Positions 17,426 to 27,666 are shown, counted from the stretch's first letter. The stretch: 41,136 nucleotides of DNA from Dolichospermum compactum NIES-806 (GCF_002368115.1 NZ_AP018316.1:3413090-3454225); one strand, 5' to 3'. The notes: a model not told the origin generated them from the sequence alone. A program made the numbers and translations.

Positions 17426-18199
17426 CTATAAGTTGTCTGGTAAAGTCAGAATTTCTACACCATCTTCGGTGACAGCAATGGTATGCTCAAATTGAGCAGA
17501 CAGGAGGCGATCGCTTGTTACCGCAGTCCAACCATCTCCAAGCATTTGGGCTTCATGAGTGCCTTCATTAATCATCGGTTCAATGGTAAATACCATCCCG
17601 GCTCTGAGTTTCTTACCTCTCCCCCTAATGCCATAATGGGGAATATCCGGTGCAGTATGGAAAATATTACTAATTCCATGCCCCACAAAATCCCGCACCA
17701 CAGAAAAGCCGAAAGACTCTGCATACTCTTGAATTGCTGCTCCAATATCCCCAATTTTTGCCCCTGGTTTAACCTCTGCAATTCCCAACCGCAGACACTC
17801 TTGAGTTACTTCCACTAACTTTTGGGCTGTGGGGGAAGGATTACCCACTAGAAATGTTTTTGATGTATCACCATGATAACCGTCAACAATCGGTGTAACA
17901 TCTATATTAATAATGTCCCCATCCTTGAGAATTTGTTTAGCATTGGGGATACCGTGACAGATCACCTCATTCACACTTGTACAAATAGACTTAGGATAAC
18001 CTTTATAACCTAAAGGAGCGCTTTTCGCTCCATGCTTTTGAGTCCATCTTTCCGCTTCATCATTCAATTGCAGAGTGCTAACTCCCGGTTTAACTAAAGG
18101 TTCTAAATGTTGTAACAACTTAGCCGCTAAACTGCCAGCACGGCGCATTTTTTCGATTTCTCGCTGGGATAAAATGACTATGGTTTCGGTTTTCATCAA
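17426..18199 (-). CDS. map: methionine aminopeptidase, type I
   Basis: 257 residues, full length for type Ia. Metal ligands and active-site residues are in place: His in EVICHGIP, Asp pair in NIDVTPIVDGYHGDTS, His in DFVGHGIS, Glu in FTIEPMI and Glu in SAQFEHTIAV. It removes the initiator Met from nascent proteins in the cytoplasm. Cyanobacteria carry several map paralogues, so this may not be the only one. It follows bvdR with 8 nt between and is probably co-transcribed. Start ambiguity is limited to the first two Met codons. Confidence 0.95.
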   Translation of the reverse strand: MMKTETIVILSQREIEKMRRAGSLAAKLLQHLEPLVKPGVSTLQLNDEAERWTQKHGAKSAPLGYKGYPKSICTSVNEVICHGIPNAKQILKDGDIINIDVTPIVDGYHGDTSKTFLVGNPSPTAQKLVEVTQECLRLGIAEVKPGAKIGDIGAAIQEYAESFGFSVVRDFVGHGISNIFHTAPDIPHYGIRGRGKKLRAGMVFTIEPMINEGTHEAQMLGDGWTAVTSDRLLSAQFEHTIAVTEDGVEILTLPDNL

Positions 18200-18207
18200 T
18201 TTTCTAT

Positions 18208-19224
18208 CTACTCTTTTAAAAATATAGTTAATCCAGTTGTCGCTGCCCTGCTTGCAGCATCGGCCACCTTTAGAGTATACAAGCTTTGTTCTGGGGTGAT
18301 ATATAAAGGACTACCATCGCATAGATAATCTAATACCATAGTCGTATCTTTAGCAAATAAACCCCGACGAGTACCCACTTCAATCAACTTTGTGCCTGCT
18401 GCTGACACCAGCATTCCCGTATCAGTATCGAGAATTATCTCCCCTTTTTCACCTTGGACTTCTAATTTGCGTTCTGATTGCCACAAAGTTTCACCTTTGC
18501 CATAAATTACCTGTGCCAGTAGTCCACTTTCAAAGCATAATTGGGCGGAACATAAACAGGTTTGGTAATAATTAGGTTCCGTTTGCCAATATCGTTGGTG
18601 ACAATTGACAGTCAATACTTCACCAAACAAATCAATCAGCCGATTTAACCGAGATAATGCCCCAATCAGGGGAAAGCCAAACATCTCATGATTATAAGTC
18701 CATTTCCGCGGGGCTGGATGCTGGGGATTTAGGGTGCTATAGCGGACATAAAACAAATCACCAATTTGGTCTAAGTGTTGTTTTAAAGTTTGATGCCAAC
18801 CCCCCAATAATTCAATGTGTTCGACGTGCAAAAGCTTGTTTAATCTTTTGGCTAAAGCAATCAGTTCTTCCGCTTCTTTGACATTCACAGATAAGGGATA
18901 TTCAACAATAACGTGTTTGCCCGATTCTAAAGCTGCACGAGCAATTCTACCATGATCTCGATTAATGGTGCAGATGACCACCATATCTAAATCGTCTCGT
19001 TCTACTAATTGTTGCCAAGAATTCATCCCCACAGTTGCATATTCTTGGGCTAAAACCGCCGTCCTTTCGGGATTACCGGCTATCGCTATTAAATCAGTTC
19101 GGGGATCTTGTTGCAATGCCTCAGCCCTGAGTTTAGCTGCATAACCTGTTCCCACTAAACCCACCCTCAGACTCTTTTTGGATAAAGGTAGTTCGTTATT
19201 GTTCATGAATTTATTAATCACCAA
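18208..19224 (-). CDS. bvdR: biliverdin reductase (Gfo/Idh/MocA family)
   Basis: 338 residues; Rossmann N-terminus VGLVGTGYAAKLRAEAL, then HVIVEYPLSVNVKEAEELI, LLHVEHIELLGGWHQ, YVRYSTLNPQHPAPRKWTY, FGFPLIGALSRLNRLIDLFG and VIYGKGETLWQSERKLEVQG. These blocks match what I recall of Synechocystis BvdR (slr1784) closely, more than generic Gfo/Idh oxidoreductases. It reduces biliverdin IX-alpha to bilirubin with NAD(P)H and is linked to normal phycobilisome content. Met7 is an alternative start that would leave the fold intact. Upstream of map on the minus strand. Confidence 0.88.
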   Translation of the reverse strand: MVINKFMNNNELPLSKKSLRVGLVGTGYAAKLRAEALQQDPRTDLIAIAGNPERTAVLAQEYATVGMNSWQQLVERDDLDMVVICTINRDHGRIARAALESGKHVIVEYPLSVNVKEAEELIALAKRLNKLLHVEHIELLGGWHQTLKQHLDQIGDLFYVRYSTLNPQHPAPRKWTYNHEMFGFPLIGALSRLNRLIDLFGEVLTVNCHQRYWQTEPNYYQTCLCSAQLCFESGLLAQVIYGKGETLWQSERKLEVQGEKGEIILDTDTGMLVSAAGTKLIEVGTRRGLFAKDTTMVLDYLCDGSPLYITPEQSLYTLKVADAASRAATTGLTIFLKE

Positions 19225-19655
19225 TTGTTAGACTGTTTGGGTTTAATGCCATTAGTATTTTATCAATAAGCCGACACTAGGATTTAACACCTCTAGTACC
19301 GCTGAAAGGAAAATTTTATTGAGATTGCGGTGATTTTGGAAACAATACCATAAATGTAATACAGCGTAAGAAGCGGTATTAAGCTGAGGATAAAGAAGTA
19401 ATTAAACGATTTTGAATTTTAATATCTGTTTTATCCTGATTTTTACGAATTTTTATCTTAATTTCTGATTAATTAGGATTTGTAAATAATTAGGTTATGT
19501 TATGGGTTTTATATGATATGGTACATAGATGAGAAAACACCAACAATAAATTGTACATCTTGTGTATAAGATGTGGGCATTTTCTCCTTTAAATATCAAA
19601 TTCCTGGATAATTTTCGCAAGTATCTACCAGATTTCTGTTTTCCTAATATCTAAG
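19225..19655. promoter_or_regulatory. intergenic region between divergent bvdR and the di-iron enzyme gene
   Basis: These 431 bp must hold the promoters for both directions. The stretch is very A+T-rich near 19380-19520. I see no tRNA, no protein remnant and no clear operator; a tatgatatggtac stretch around 19511-19523 is only a possible -10 region. Confidence 0.35.
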
Positions 19656-20627
19656 ATGATGACACAAATACAAAATCTGCGGATTTTTTATCCATTTCTA
19701 GTGCCATTTATAAGTTCATCGGAAATTTATTGGTTATATATACTTTCGGCTTTGTTACTAGCTTTGATTATATATAAATTAGGGTTATCTCAACAAGACG
19801 AACAGATAAATTTAAGACAGTATCTTTTGCCAAAAGCAGTTTATTTACATCCTTCAGCGATCGCTGAATACAAGTATTATTTTTTATCTTCACTTTTGGA
19901 AATATTTGTAATATTGCCAGTTATATTATCTCTACCAAATCTAGCAAATATCATTTGTCATTACTTAACGGAAATTACGTACCTAACAACACCGTTTTTA
20001 ATTACTCATCCTCAGTGGTATCATTATGTTATATTGAGTATTTTTGTGGCTTTAGCTGGAGATTTCGCTTATTATTGTTACCATTATTTAGCTCATAGGA
20101 GTTCATTTTTTTGGGAATTTCATAAAGTCCATCATTCTGCGGATGTACTGACTCCGATGACTGTTTATCGCTCTCATCCCTTTGATTTGCTTTTAAGTAT
20201 GAGCATAGGAACGGTAATGCTGGGTTTTGCTACAGGGATGTGGGTTTATTTATTTGGTAATCAAGTCTCCCCTTTATCCATTTATGGAGTTGATTGGCAG
20301 ATATTTCTCTTTTATTTAACTGGTGCTAACTTACGACATTCTCATATTTGGTTAAATTACCCTTATGCGGTTAGTCATGTGTTGATGAGTCCTGCCCAAC
20401 ATCACATTCATCATAGTGTTGAACCAAAGCATTATGATAAGAACTTTGGTTACATTCTGTCTTTTTGGGACTGGATATTTGGGACTTTATATGTACCAAG
20501 GAACTATGAAAAACTCAGCTTTGGTTTAGCAAATGGAGAATCGAATTTGTTTAATAGTGTCACCAATATGTTGTTACAGCCTTTGAGAGCAATTGGGCAG
20601 AGAATTAGCAAAAAAGTGATATCTTAG
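19656..20627 (+). CDS. sterol desaturase / fatty-acid hydroxylase-family di-iron membrane enzyme
   Basis: 323 residues. Several membrane segments (about 23-44, 66-95, 125-145) precede the three His clusters of the family: HYLAHR, HKVHHSAD and QHHIHHS, plus HSH in the SHPFD loop region, ending NFGYILSFWDWIFGTLYVP. Members use a di-iron centre to hydroxylate or desaturate C-H bonds in lipids, carotenoids and natural products. The substrate is unknown. It lies 216 bp upstream of the NRPS start on the same strand and may tailor the product or a lipid precursor; this link is inferred from position only. Start at MMTQIQ fits the first membrane segment. Confidence 0.88.
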   Translation: MMTQIQNLRIFYPFLVPFISSSEIYWLYILSALLLALIIYKLGLSQQDEQINLRQYLLPKAVYLHPSAIAEYKYYFLSSLLEIFVILPVILSLPNLANIICHYLTEITYLTTPFLITHPQWYHYVILSIFVALAGDFAYYCYHYLAHRSSFFWEFHKVHHSADVLTPMTVYRSHPFDLLLSMSIGTVMLGFATGMWVYLFGNQVSPLSIYGVDWQIFLFYLTGANLRHSHIWLNYPYAVSHVLMSPAQHHIHHSVEPKHYDKNFGYILSFWDWIFGTLYVPRNYEKLSFGLANGESNLFNSVTNMLLQPLRAIGQRISKKVIS

Positions 20628-20843
20628 GAAAAATTAACCCGGAAAAAACACTGATCATGAATTATCTAAAATTGCCAAATTTGATCAAGGATGGTTGTTC
20701 TCCAGGCGTTAGTGCCGATAAAAATTGATTATGCCAGCAATTAAGCAAGGAACTTACATATAACCCAATGTGTGGTTATACTACGAGTTTTCCTAATTCA
20801 GCTAAAGCAGATTTATAAAATCAAGATTTTCAAATATAACAAC

Positions 20844-23800
20844 ATGAGATACTCTCAACCTAAGTGTATTCATCACCTTTTTGCCAAGCAGGTAGAAAAA
20901 ACACCTGACGCAGTAGCAGTAATATTTGAAAACCAGCAATTGACCTACAGAGAATTGAATGCAAAAGCTAATCAACTAGCACATCACTTGCAAGGGATGG
21001 GGGTAGGATCAGAGGTATTAGTGGGTCTATGTGTAGAGCGCTCTATCGAATTAATTATAGGCATTCTGGGTATTCTCAAAGCGGGTGCAGCTTATGTTCC
21101 TTTAGACCCTGCCTATCCTCAAGAACGCCTAGCATTTATGTTAGAAGATGCCAGTTTACCAATTCTTTTAACTAAAGGAGAATGGCTAGAAATTCTGCCA
21201 GTGATTAGTGCTTCAGTCATTTGTTTAGATGCAGATTGGCACGAGATTGAAAAACAAAGTCAAGTAAATCCAATTAGTGAAGTCCAATCAGAAAACCTTG
21301 CTTACCTAATATATACTTCTGGTTCTACTGGTAAGCCAAAAGGAGTGCAAATGCCTCATGGGAGTATTTGTAATTATCTGGAGGCGATCGCTAAAATATT
21401 ACCAGTTAATCATCACGATATTTATCTCCATACAGCATCTTTTTCTTTTACGGCTTCAGTCAGACAATTATTTTTACCTTTATCCCAAGGTGCAACCAGT
21501 ATTCTTGCCACTCGTGAACAAACTAGAACTCCTTTAAGCCTATTTGAATTAATTCAAAAACGAGGTGTTACCATTTCTGACGGTGTACCCTCTGTATGGC
21601 GTTATGGACTAATTGCTTTAGAGAGTTTAGAGCCACAATATACAAAAGCCTTGAGTGAATCAAAATTAAGATTAATAGTATTTGGTGGCGAATTACTACC
21701 CTATCAACTAATTAAAAAGTTACGCAACCTGTTTAAAAAACCTCCCCAGTTTTTTAATATTCTTGGTCAAACAGAAAGTATTGGACATGGTTTTTATCCT
21801 ATTCCCGACGACTGCAACCTTGAAGAAGGATATGTACCAGTTGGTTATCCTCTCCCAGATATTCAGCAGATTTATTTACTCAACTCCCAACTTGAACCAG
21901 TAAAAATTGGTGAATCTGGAGAAGTACATATTGCGGGATCTACCTTAGCACGAGGCTATCTGAATCGCACCGAGGCAAATGTTGATAAATTCATTATTAA
22001 TCCTTTTAATCCTCAACAAAGACTCTTTAAAACTGGGGATGTTGCTCGTTATGCAAGTAATCAAAATTTAGAAATTATTGGTCGGATTGATTTTCAGGTA
22101 AATATCCGAGGAATGCGGGTTGAACTGGAAGAAATTGAAGCAGTAATTAAACTCCATCCCAGTATTCGAGAAGCTGTGGTTTCTGCCAAAGAATATGTAT
22201 CCGGTGGTCAGCGGTTAGTTGCTTATATCGTAGTCAATAACCAAGATTTTAATTCGGGAGAATTACGCAATTTTCTGGCTAGTAAACTCCCAGATTATAT
22301 GATTCCATATACCTTAATGGTTATGGAAAAATTACCAATTTTACCTAATGGTAAATTAGACCGTAACAGTTTACCTGAAATTGATATATCAGCAATTCAA
22401 AATAAATTTGTCCCTCCGCAAACACCTACACAAGAAATCATTGCTAACATCTGGTCAGAAGTTTTACGTATCGAAACAATTGGTATCCATGATAATTTTT
22501 TAGAATTGGGTGGACATTCTCTATTAGCAAGTTTAGTTATATCAAGATTGCGGGAGGCACTATCCCTAGAATTATCAATTGCCAGTTTATTTGCTGCGCC
22601 AACAATTGCCACATTTAGTGAACAAATTGGATCTTCTGCCCAGAATTTACTGCCAACCTTAGAACCAGTTTCTCGAAATAGCGAATTACCACTTTCATTA
22701 ACCCAGCAGCGTTTTTGGTTTCTTGATCAAATGGAAGGGGCAAATCCTGCTTACAATATTGTCAGAGTTCTCAATTTACAAGGACTGCTTAACTTTACAG
22801 CACTTGAACAGGCGATCGCTACAATTATTAATCGTCATGAAACCCTGCGAACAAGTTTCGGGATTGCTGATGGTAAACCCATCCAAATTATTGCTGATAA
22901 ATTAGCATTTACCTTACCTGTAATAGATTTAAAGAAATTAGCAGAAGATGATAAAAATGCCGAAGCACAAAGATTAATTACTAATGAATATCTGCGCCCT
23001 TTTGATTTAAAGGAATCATCTCTCTTAAGAGTGACATTAATCCAATTAGCGGCAGAATCCCATCAGTTATTAATAATCATGCACCACATCATTTCTGATG
23101 CCTGGTCAGCAGGGAATTTTCTCCAAGAATTATCGGTTATTTATTCAGCCTTGACAGCGGGTTTACCTTCTCCCTTACCCAAATTATCAATTCAGTATGC
23201 CGACTATGCTTATTGGCAACGACAATGGCTGGAAAATCAACCCGCGCTTGATTACTGGAAACAACAATTAGCAGATATTCCCGCAGTGATTGAATTACCT
23301 ACAGATCAATCACGAACAGCAATTCAAACCTTTCACGGTGATCTCCAGAAATTTCAATTTGATTCCCAACTCACTCATAAACTGAAAAACCTCAGTCAAA
23401 AATCGGGTTCTTCCCTGTTTATGACACTTCTCACAACTTTTGTGATCTTACTTTCTCGCTATAGTGGTCAAGAAGATATCGTCATTGGTTCTCCCATTAG
23501 CGATCGCAATCGTGTCGCATTAGAGCCATTAATCGGCTTTTTTGTGAATACCTTAGTTTTACGGACTCGTCTCGAAGGAAATCCCACATTTATAGAATTA
23601 CTCCAACAGGTGCGACAGATGGCACTTGATGCTTATGCTCACCAAGATGTCCCCTTTGATCAACTTGTAGAAACCCTCCAACCTCAGCGCCATCTCAGTC
23701 ATAGTCCTTTATTTCAAGTCATGTTTGTATTGCAAAATTCTCCGGTGTCAAAACTGGAATTACGAGATTTGCAAGTTACACAAATAGAATTAGCAAGAGC

Positions 23801-26800
23801 AACAGCGGGGGCAACTTTTGATTTAACCTTATCAATGCAGGAAAAAGATTCAGCATCGGGAACTGAATTAATAGGTGCATTTGAATATAATGCTAATTTG
23901 TTTAATGCTGATACTATTGCCAGGATGGTAGAGAGTTTTCACAGCTTAGTTGAGGCAATTGTGGCAGATCCTCAAGAGCGGATTAGGACATTACCTTTAC
24001 TAACAGCATCCCAAAAACATCAGTTATTAGTTGAATGGCATCATCCGCAAACTAATTATCCCCAAAAATCCATTCATCAATTATTTGAGGAGCAAGTAGA
24101 AAAAACACCTGATGCAGTAGCATTAGTATTTGAAGATCAGCAATTAACCTACCAACAATTAAATTTACAAGCTAACAAACTAGCTCATTATTTGCAATTT
24201 CTGGGTGTAGAAACAGAAATATTAGTGGGTGTTTATTTAGAACGTTCTTTGGAAATGATAGTCGGATTTTTGGGGATTTTAAAAGCTGGTGGTGCTTATG
24301 TGCCACTTGATCCTAACTATCCCCCAGAAAGGCTTAATTATATGGTGGCAGATTCACAAATGTCCATCATCTTGACTCATTCTTTATTACTCCCACATTT
24401 ATCATTAACCCTAGAGCAACCCCAAACTAAAATTATTTGTTGGGATCAAGATTTTGAAATTATTGCCAGTCAGAGTTCTCATAATCCTATTCATAATTTC
24501 ACCCCTGAAAATTTAGCTTATGTCATCTATACTTCTGGTTCTACAGGACGACCTAAAGGTGTACTAATTCAACATTCAGCACTATTAAATTTAGTATTCT
24601 GGCACTTAAAGAATTTTCAAGTAAAATCATCAGATCGAGCTACACATTTAGCCGGAACAGCCTTTGATGCTGCTGTTTGGGAATTATGGCCTTATTTAGT
24701 AGTCGGAGCGAGTATATATTTAATTGAATCAGAGTTTCTGCTATCAGCAAAAACACTTCAAGAGAAGTTGATATCACACAATATTACTATTAGTTTTATC
24801 CCCACATCCTTAGCCGAACAATTATGTGTTTTGTCCTGGTCAGAAAATACAACTTTGCGAACTATGTTAACTGGTGGAGATAGACTTAATTCTTATCCAT
24901 CAAATCAGTTACCATTTAAGTTTTTTAATAACTATGGTCCCACCGAAAATACAGTAGTTACAACTTCTGGGCAAATTTTACAAGAAGCATCAGATAGTAA
25001 ATTTCCACCTATAGGTCGTCCTATTGCCAATACTCAAGTTTACATTCTTGATAGCTATCTTCAACCCCTACCGATTGGCATTTATGGAGAAATCTACATT
25101 GGTGGACTCAGTTTAGCCAGAGGGTACTTAAATCGTCCTGACTTAACATCTGAGCGATTTATTGCTAATCCTTTTGTGGCAAATGAGCGACTTTATAAAA
25201 CTGGAGACTTAGGACGCTATTTACCAGACGGAAATATTGAATTTCTGGGACGCATTGATCATCAAGTCAAAATTCGGGGTTTTCGGATTGAACTAGGAGA
25301 AATTGAGACAGTATTAACCCAACATCCTCAAGTTCAGCAGGTAGTAGTCATTGTCCGCGAAGATCATCCAGGAAACAAGTATTTAACGGCTTATATTGTT
25401 AGCAAAACAGAAACATTGACCAGTAGCGAATTACGTCAATTTCTGAAAGGAAATCTGCCTGAATATATGATACCTGCGGCTTTTGTCATGCTCAAAGCCT
25501 TACCTCTGACTCCTAATGGTAAAGTTGACAGGCGGATTTTACCAAAGCCAGAAACAACCAATTTAGCTCTAGAAACCGCTTTTTTTGCCCCTGGGACTGA
25601 GCTAGAAACAAAATTAGCCGAAATCTGGTGTACAGTATTAAATCGAGAGCAGGTAGGCATCTATGATAACTTCTTTGAATTGGGGGGACACTCTCTCCTG
25701 ATCACATCTGTAATATCTCGCATTCAAGAACATTTTTCCATAGTTCTGCCTCTGCGTTCTCTATTTACAGCCCCGACTATCGCTGAACTTAGTCAAGTAA
25801 TAACTGCACATCAACTGGATGCCATAACAGTTGATACCTTACCACCGCTTGTCCCTCAAGCACGAGACAGATATATCCCCCTGTCTTTTGCACAAGAGTC
25901 TATATGGTATTTACAACAATTAGCTCCTGAAAGTTGCGCCTATAACAGCTTTTTTATTTTACGTTTCACTGGCTCTCTTTCTGCAATTGCGTTGGAGTCC
26001 AGTTTCAATGAAATTATTCGTCGTCATGAAATATTACGCACGGCTTTTACTATAGTAGAAGGTCAACCTGTACAAGTAATTACCCCATTTCTGGCTATCC
26101 CATTAGAGATTATAGACTTACAAAACCTACCCTTGATAGAGCGAAAATATGAAGCAGAAAGACTAGCCGCATTGCAATATAATCACCATTTTGATCTGGC
26201 TTTAGTTCCTCTAATCAAAACCAGTTTATTTCGACTAACTCCAGAAGAGCATTGGTTGACAATCAATATGCACCATATCATCACAGATGGTTGGTCATTT
26301 GGTCTGTTGTTGGAGGAGTTAGGAATCCTCTATGCAGCCTTTATGAATGGTTTACCTTCACCCCTACCCGAATTACCTGTTCAGTACGCAGATTTTACCC
26401 TCTGGCAACGGCAATACTTTAATGAAAAGGTCATAGAAAAGCAACTTGCTTACTGGCTACAAAAACTAACTAATACTTCACTAGAATCTGATCAGGTATC
26501 TAGCAATCAGCTACAGTTGAGTAACAAAAGCACTAGCGCAGCTATTTATTCTGTGGTTCTGCCAGCAAGTCTTGTGACATCAATCGAAGCCCTTTGCCGT
26601 TCTCAAAAGGTCAGCATCTTTGCGATTATTCTCACTGCTTTAAATATACTTTTGTTCAAATACAGTAGTAAGAACGATATTTTAGTAATAACAACTATTG
26701 GTAATCGGAGTACAGTTGAAACTGAAAAAATGCTCGGTTGCTTCATCAATGATGTCATTTTGCGATCGCATCTTTCCTCTGAACAAACTGGACTGACTCT

Positions 26801-27185
26801 TTTTGAACAAGCCCAAGAAACTCTCACAGAAGCCATTAATAATAAAGAGATTGCTTCTCATACAGTCATTGATACTATTACCAGCAAACAACCATTGAAT
26901 ATCTCGGCAGCCCTGGCTATGCTACCTCCACAAAATTGGCATAATTGGATATTAGATGTTGACTTTGTATCAATTAAGCGCGATCTCGACTTGTGGGATG
27001 GAGAAATTCCTTTAGAAATTTATGTTTCTTCACCCTCAGTAAATAATCCTACGATGGAAATTAAGGTTTTCTACAGCACGGAGTTATTTACAAATGAAAC
27101 CATTGAGGTTTTGTTTAGCTATTACCAGCAAATTCTTCAGCAGCTTATTGAAGATCCAACTAGTCAAGTTTGTGAATTTGAATAA
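20844..27185 (+). CDS. non-ribosomal peptide synthetase, A-PCP-C-A-PCP-C
   Basis: The ATG at 20844 (2113 residues) is preferred to the GTG at 20772, because the first 24 codons of the longer frame lie outside any domain. Numbered from the GTG: A1 about 30-540 (LIYTSGSTGKPKGV), PCP1 with Ser583 (LGGHSLLAS), C1 about 630-1075 with His771/His772/Asp776 (HHIISDA), A2 about 1100-1590 (VIYTSGSTGRPKGV, NNYGPTENT), PCP2 with Ser1641, C2 about 1690-2135 with His1834/His1835/Asp1839 (HHIITDG). There is no starter C, no epimerase, methyltransferase or thioesterase. Aligned by hand to GrsA, the A1 pocket reads T-A-R-D-I-F-I-G-H-K (no Asp235) and A2 reads D-A-W-F-L-G-N-V-V-K, a known leucine code. So A1 loads an unusual acid, C1 joins it to Leu, and C2 releases or passes it on. 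Product unknown. Confidence 0.95.
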   Translation: MRYSQPKCIHHLFAKQVEKTPDAVAVIFENQQLTYRELNAKANQLAHHLQGMGVGSEVLVGLCVERSIELIIGILGILKAGAAYVPLDPAYPQERLAFMLEDASLPILLTKGEWLEILPVISASVICLDADWHEIEKQSQVNPISEVQSENLAYLIYTSGSTGKPKGVQMPHGSICNYLEAIAKILPVNHHDIYLHTASFSFTASVRQLFLPLSQGATSILATREQTRTPLSLFELIQKRGVTISDGVPSVWRYGLIALESLEPQYTKALSESKLRLIVFGGELLPYQLIKKLRNLFKKPPQFFNILGQTESIGHGFYPIPDDCNLEEGYVPVGYPLPDIQQIYLLNSQLEPVKIGESGEVHIAGSTLARGYLNRTEANVDKFIINPFNPQQRLFKTGDVARYASNQNLEIIGRIDFQVNIRGMRVELEEIEAVIKLHPSIREAVVSAKEYVSGGQRLVAYIVVNNQDFNSGELRNFLASKLPDYMIPYTLMVMEKLPILPNGKLDRNSLPEIDISAIQNKFVPPQTPTQEIIANIWSEVLRIETIGIHDNFLELGGHSLLASLVISRLREALSLELSIASLFAAPTIATFSEQIGSSAQNLLPTLEPVSRNSELPLSLTQQRFWFLDQMEGANPAYNIVRVLNLQGLLNFTALEQAIATIINRHETLRTSFGIADGKPIQIIADKLAFTLPVIDLKKLAEDDKNAEAQRLITNEYLRPFDLKESSLLRVTLIQLAAESHQLLIIMHHIISDAWSAGNFLQELSVIYSALTAGLPSPLPKLSIQYADYAYWQRQWLENQPALDYWKQQLADIPAVIELPTDQSRTAIQTFHGDLQKFQFDSQLTHKLKNLSQKSGSSLFMTLLTTFVILLSRYSGQEDIVIGSPISDRNRVALEPLIGFFVNTLVLRTRLEGNPTFIELLQQVRQMALDAYAHQDVPFDQLVETLQPQRHLSHSPLFQVMFVLQNSPVSKLELRDLQVTQIELARATAGATFDLTLSMQEKDSASGTELIGAFEYNANLFNADTIARMVESFHSLVEAIVADPQERIRTLPLLTASQKHQLLVEWHHPQTNYPQKSIHQLFEEQVEKTPDAVALVFEDQQLTYQQLNLQANKLAHYLQFLGVETEILVGVYLERSLEMIVGFLGILKAGGAYVPLDPNYPPERLNYMVADSQMSIILTHSLLLPHLSLTLEQPQTKIICWDQDFEIIASQSSHNPIHNFTPENLAYVIYTSGSTGRPKGVLIQHSALLNLVFWHLKNFQVKSSDRATHLAGTAFDAAVWELWPYLVVGASIYLIESEFLLSAKTLQEKLISHNITISFIPTSLAEQLCVLSWSENTTLRTMLTGGDRLNSYPSNQLPFKFFNNYGPTENTVVTTSGQILQEASDSKFPPIGRPIANTQVYILDSYLQPLPIGIYGEIYIGGLSLARGYLNRPDLTSERFIANPFVANERLYKTGDLGRYLPDGNIEFLGRIDHQVKIRGFRIELGEIETVLTQHPQVQQVVVIVREDHPGNKYLTAYIVSKTETLTSSELRQFLKGNLPEYMIPAAFVMLKALPLTPNGKVDRRILPKPETTNLALETAFFAPGTELETKLAEIWCTVLNREQVGIYDNFFELGGHSLLITSVISRIQEHFSIVLPLRSLFTAPTIAELSQVITAHQLDAITVDTLPPLVPQARDRYIPLSFAQESIWYLQQLAPESCAYNSFFILRFTGSLSAIALESSFNEIIRRHEILRTAFTIVEGQPVQVITPFLAIPLEIIDLQNLPLIERKYEAERLAALQYNHHFDLALVPLIKTSLFRLTPEEHWLTINMHHIITDGWSFGLLLEELGILYAAFMNGLPSPLPELPVQYADFTLWQRQYFNEKVIEKQLAYWLQKLTNTSLESDQVSSNQLQLSNKSTSAAIYSVVLPASLVTSIEALCRSQKVSIFAIILTALNILLFKYSSKNDILVITTIGNRSTVETEKMLGCFINDVILRSHLSSEQTGLTLFEQAQETLTEAINNKEIASHTVIDTITSKQPLNISAALAMLPPQNWHNWILDVDFVSIKRDLDLWDGEIPLEIYVSSPSVNNPTMEIKVFYSTELFTNETIEVLFSYYQQILQQLIEDPTSQVCEFE

Positions 27186-27350
27186 TAGAACTCAAAACAT
27201 CATGGTTTTGAACTCGATATAATTTAATCGCTTCTTTGGCAAAGCCTTTGATTGATTACATTCTTTTCAATCGTTAATTTGTTCTCTATTTAAAAGTAAC
27301 GTGAGTTCTACCAATAATTTTTAACCCCTCTGGTAAACCTCTCCTTTGCA

Positions 27351-27666
27351 CCTCTCCTTTTAGGCTACGGTGTACACACAAGTGGTATCTGCAAGGGTTT
27401 CAGGCGTTATAGACCCCTGAAATTGTCATTACGAGCGCAAGTAATTATATAATCCCGTGGTTTTTGCGATTCCTACGGAGCGCTTCGTTATTCCTCCTCT
27501 GTGGGAGACGCTATGGGAAGGCAATGAAAGACTTGCAGAGCGATTCCTAGGTCGCGCTATTTCTTCGAGACGCGAACGCTATCGCACAGCCTAAAATTAG
27601 ATAACGAAACCAAGTCATAGGGGGAATTTTAAGACTTGTGTGTACACCGTAGCCTAAGAGGAGAGG
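27351..27666. mobile_element. 316-bp element with 33-bp terminal inverted repeats (MITE-like)
   Basis: The left arm 27351-27383 and right arm 27634-27666 are inverted copies with 32 of 33 matches; the inner part is aggctacggtgtacacac. There is no transposase ORF inside. The interior has a hairpin (tttcagg / cctgaaa near 27400) and two pieces of the gcgattcc-acggagcgcttcg small repeat (near 27470 and 27540). I could not find a convincing target duplication at the ends. It lies in the 975-bp gap between the NRPS and EamA genes. Confidence 0.75.

Noticed and set aside
20657..20728. 23-codon ORF between the di-iron enzyme and the NRPS, considered as a peptide precursor
   Set aside because: No ribosome site, and no core-peptide or leader features; likely chance.
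20772..20843. GTG start giving a longer NRPS
   Set aside because: The 24 added residues precede the A domain without function; the ATG at 20844 is a better start.
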